From an uncultured Opitutaceae bacterium (GTDB taxonomy: Bacteria > Verrucomicrobiota > Verrucomicrobiia > Opitutales > Opitutaceae), in assembly GCA_951813085.1 (NCBI GenBank), contig OX638348.1, positions 1,993,627-2,057,626 on the forward strand: 64,000 nucleotides of DNA, in the 5' to 3' direction. Shown piece after piece: positions 63,325 through 64,000 of this stretch (positions within the stretch are counted from its first letter, which is position 1; every line of letters begins with the position of its first letter). The position numbers and the translations under genes were made by a program. The notes under the pieces are model-generated. The model was not told the origin of the DNA. It searched no databases and worked only from the letters and a program-made list of their open reading frames with translations.

Positions 63325-64000
63325 TTAGCCTTCTCGCTCCAAGCTCGTCTTGGCGGAAAGTTCCTTGAATGTGGCTACCTCTTGAGGCGTCAGCGGCTTC
63401 AGTCCTCTCGAGTTGCTCAAAGCGACTTGTTCGCCATCTTGGGTGAAGAGATGAAATTCGAATTCGGCGGTTTCTGCATTGAACTCGCCAACCGCAATCC
63501 GGGTTTGAATCGAAACGAGCTCTTCCTGCTGCAAATCACCGATGTATTTCGCGCGGGCAAACCGTACGCGCCCTAGAAGCTCGCCAGATTCGATGTCCAT
63601 TGAATCGTGGTTAACCACGATCACGCAATAAGCGCCGGGTATGTCCGTTTCAGGAATCATCGTTCCCTTCACATGGACGGAGTCCGCTAACTCATCTACT
63701 TCGAATGCGCCGACGTCCAAACCATCCTGCATGCTGTCCTGGAAATCTTGGTTATCCTGCTGAACATCTTCGATCTGTCCCATGATCGACTGATCCGATG
63801 CGCTCAAGTCTCCATCGGTTTCAGTTCCTTCGAGTTGCCCGCTAAGCATTGCGACCTCAATCTCGCTTTGAAATTGCGCGTAATGCATGTCCGAGACCAC
63901 TTGCGCCTGGCGCTGCATATTGGCCATGGACGATGTGCTAAATTTGATTTCCAGGATGTCCGCGTATCGCTCCGAAAGCACAAGCTCAGGACGCGTCCTC
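63325..64000 (-). CDS. Secreted protein of unknown function, paralogue B (runs off the right edge)
   Basis: At least 224 codons to the right edge; the N-terminus is outside the window. The start of the visible part (RTRPELVLSERYADILEIKFSTSSMANMQRQAQVVSDM) lines up with the middle of paralogue A. Then VHVKGTMIPETDIPGAYCVIVVNHDSMDIESGELLGRVRFARAKYIGDLQQEELVSIQTRI repeats the block of A with about half of the residues the same. A glutamine- and aspartate-rich linker (DVQQDNQDFQDSMQD) replaces the linker of A. It is the first gene of the tandem pair in transcription order. Confidence 0.7.
   Translation of the reverse strand, partial: RTRPELVLSERYADILEIKFSTSSMANMQRQAQVVSDMHYAQFQSEIEVAMLSGQLEGTETDGDLSASDQSIMGQIEDVQQDNQDFQDSMQDGLDVGAFEVDELADSVHVKGTMIPETDIPGAYCVIVVNHDSMDIESGELLGRVRFARAKYIGDLQQEELVSIQTRIAVGEFNAETAEFEFHLFTQDGEQVALSNSRGLKPLTPQEVATFKELSAKTSLEREG

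Noticed and set aside
1..64000. tRNA, rRNA, CRISPR or prophage features
   Set aside because: Looked for T-loop-like GGTTCRA patterns, phased spacer repeats and integrase-type genes; none was found by eye.

Overview
The window looks like chromosomal DNA of a Gram-negative member of the Verrucomicrobiota, most likely class Opitutae and close to marine genera such as Pelagicoccus or Coraliomargarita. The evidence is gene content: a sulfatase, a LamG lipoprotein, a Tat-exported Gfo/Idh/MocA oxidoreductase, a ThuA-domain protein and a DUF1080 lipoprotein, together with LptD, type B ribosomal protein L31, RNase HII next to RNase HIII, and many small unrecognised secreted proteins. This placement rests on recognition of families, not on a search. 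Layout. 1-6.1 kb: carbohydrate-type secreted enzymes, a sigma factor with a membrane tail, a methyltransferase. 6.1-12.6 kb: a broken region with a frameshifted Sel1-repeat gene, a hybrid histidine kinase with at least five lesions, an ACP-phosphodiesterase-like gene with an in-frame TGA, and an orphan sensor domain. 12.7-29.5 kb: housekeeping genes (glgB, lptD, an rsmB-like methyltransferase-scpA-trxA operon, menA, rpmJ-rpmE, yqgE, a Nif3-like gene, aroQ, rnhB, rnhC, mutY, rpsU). 29.6-47.2 kb: a peptidylarginine-deiminase-like gene split by TGA, dnaE, an AsmA-like protein, a frameshifted SDR gene, a DoxX-like protein, a porin, ribD-rdgB, leuB, a GxxExxY cassette and alaS. 47.3-64 kb: a sigma/anti-sigma unit, a PDZ lipoprotein, a ThuA-ankyrin protein, topB, a large envelope protein, a glycosyltransferase, a lactate permease and two tandem secreted paralogues. 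Two features recur. First, many reading frames are interrupted by a single base (sigma tail, Sel1, SDR, SYLF protein), by an in-frame TGA (kinase, acpH-like, deiminase), or lack a usual start codon (rsmB-like, porin, glycosyltransferase). TGA is an ordinary stop in many intact neighbours, so code reassignment is unlikely; assembly error, true decay or recoding remain possible. Second, the clearest mobile signature is a 456-bp unit between leuB and alaS: a small PD-(D/E)XK-like GxxExxY gene bounded by 32-bp inverted repeats built from 10-bp steps, with the start codon of the gene inside one repeat. Other items of note are a RibD whose deaminase half has lost its zinc-site cysteines, an alanyl-tRNA synthetase with an insertion of about 85 residues, and a glycosyltransferase whose only plausible start is AUA. 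No tRNA, rRNA or CRISPR array was seen.
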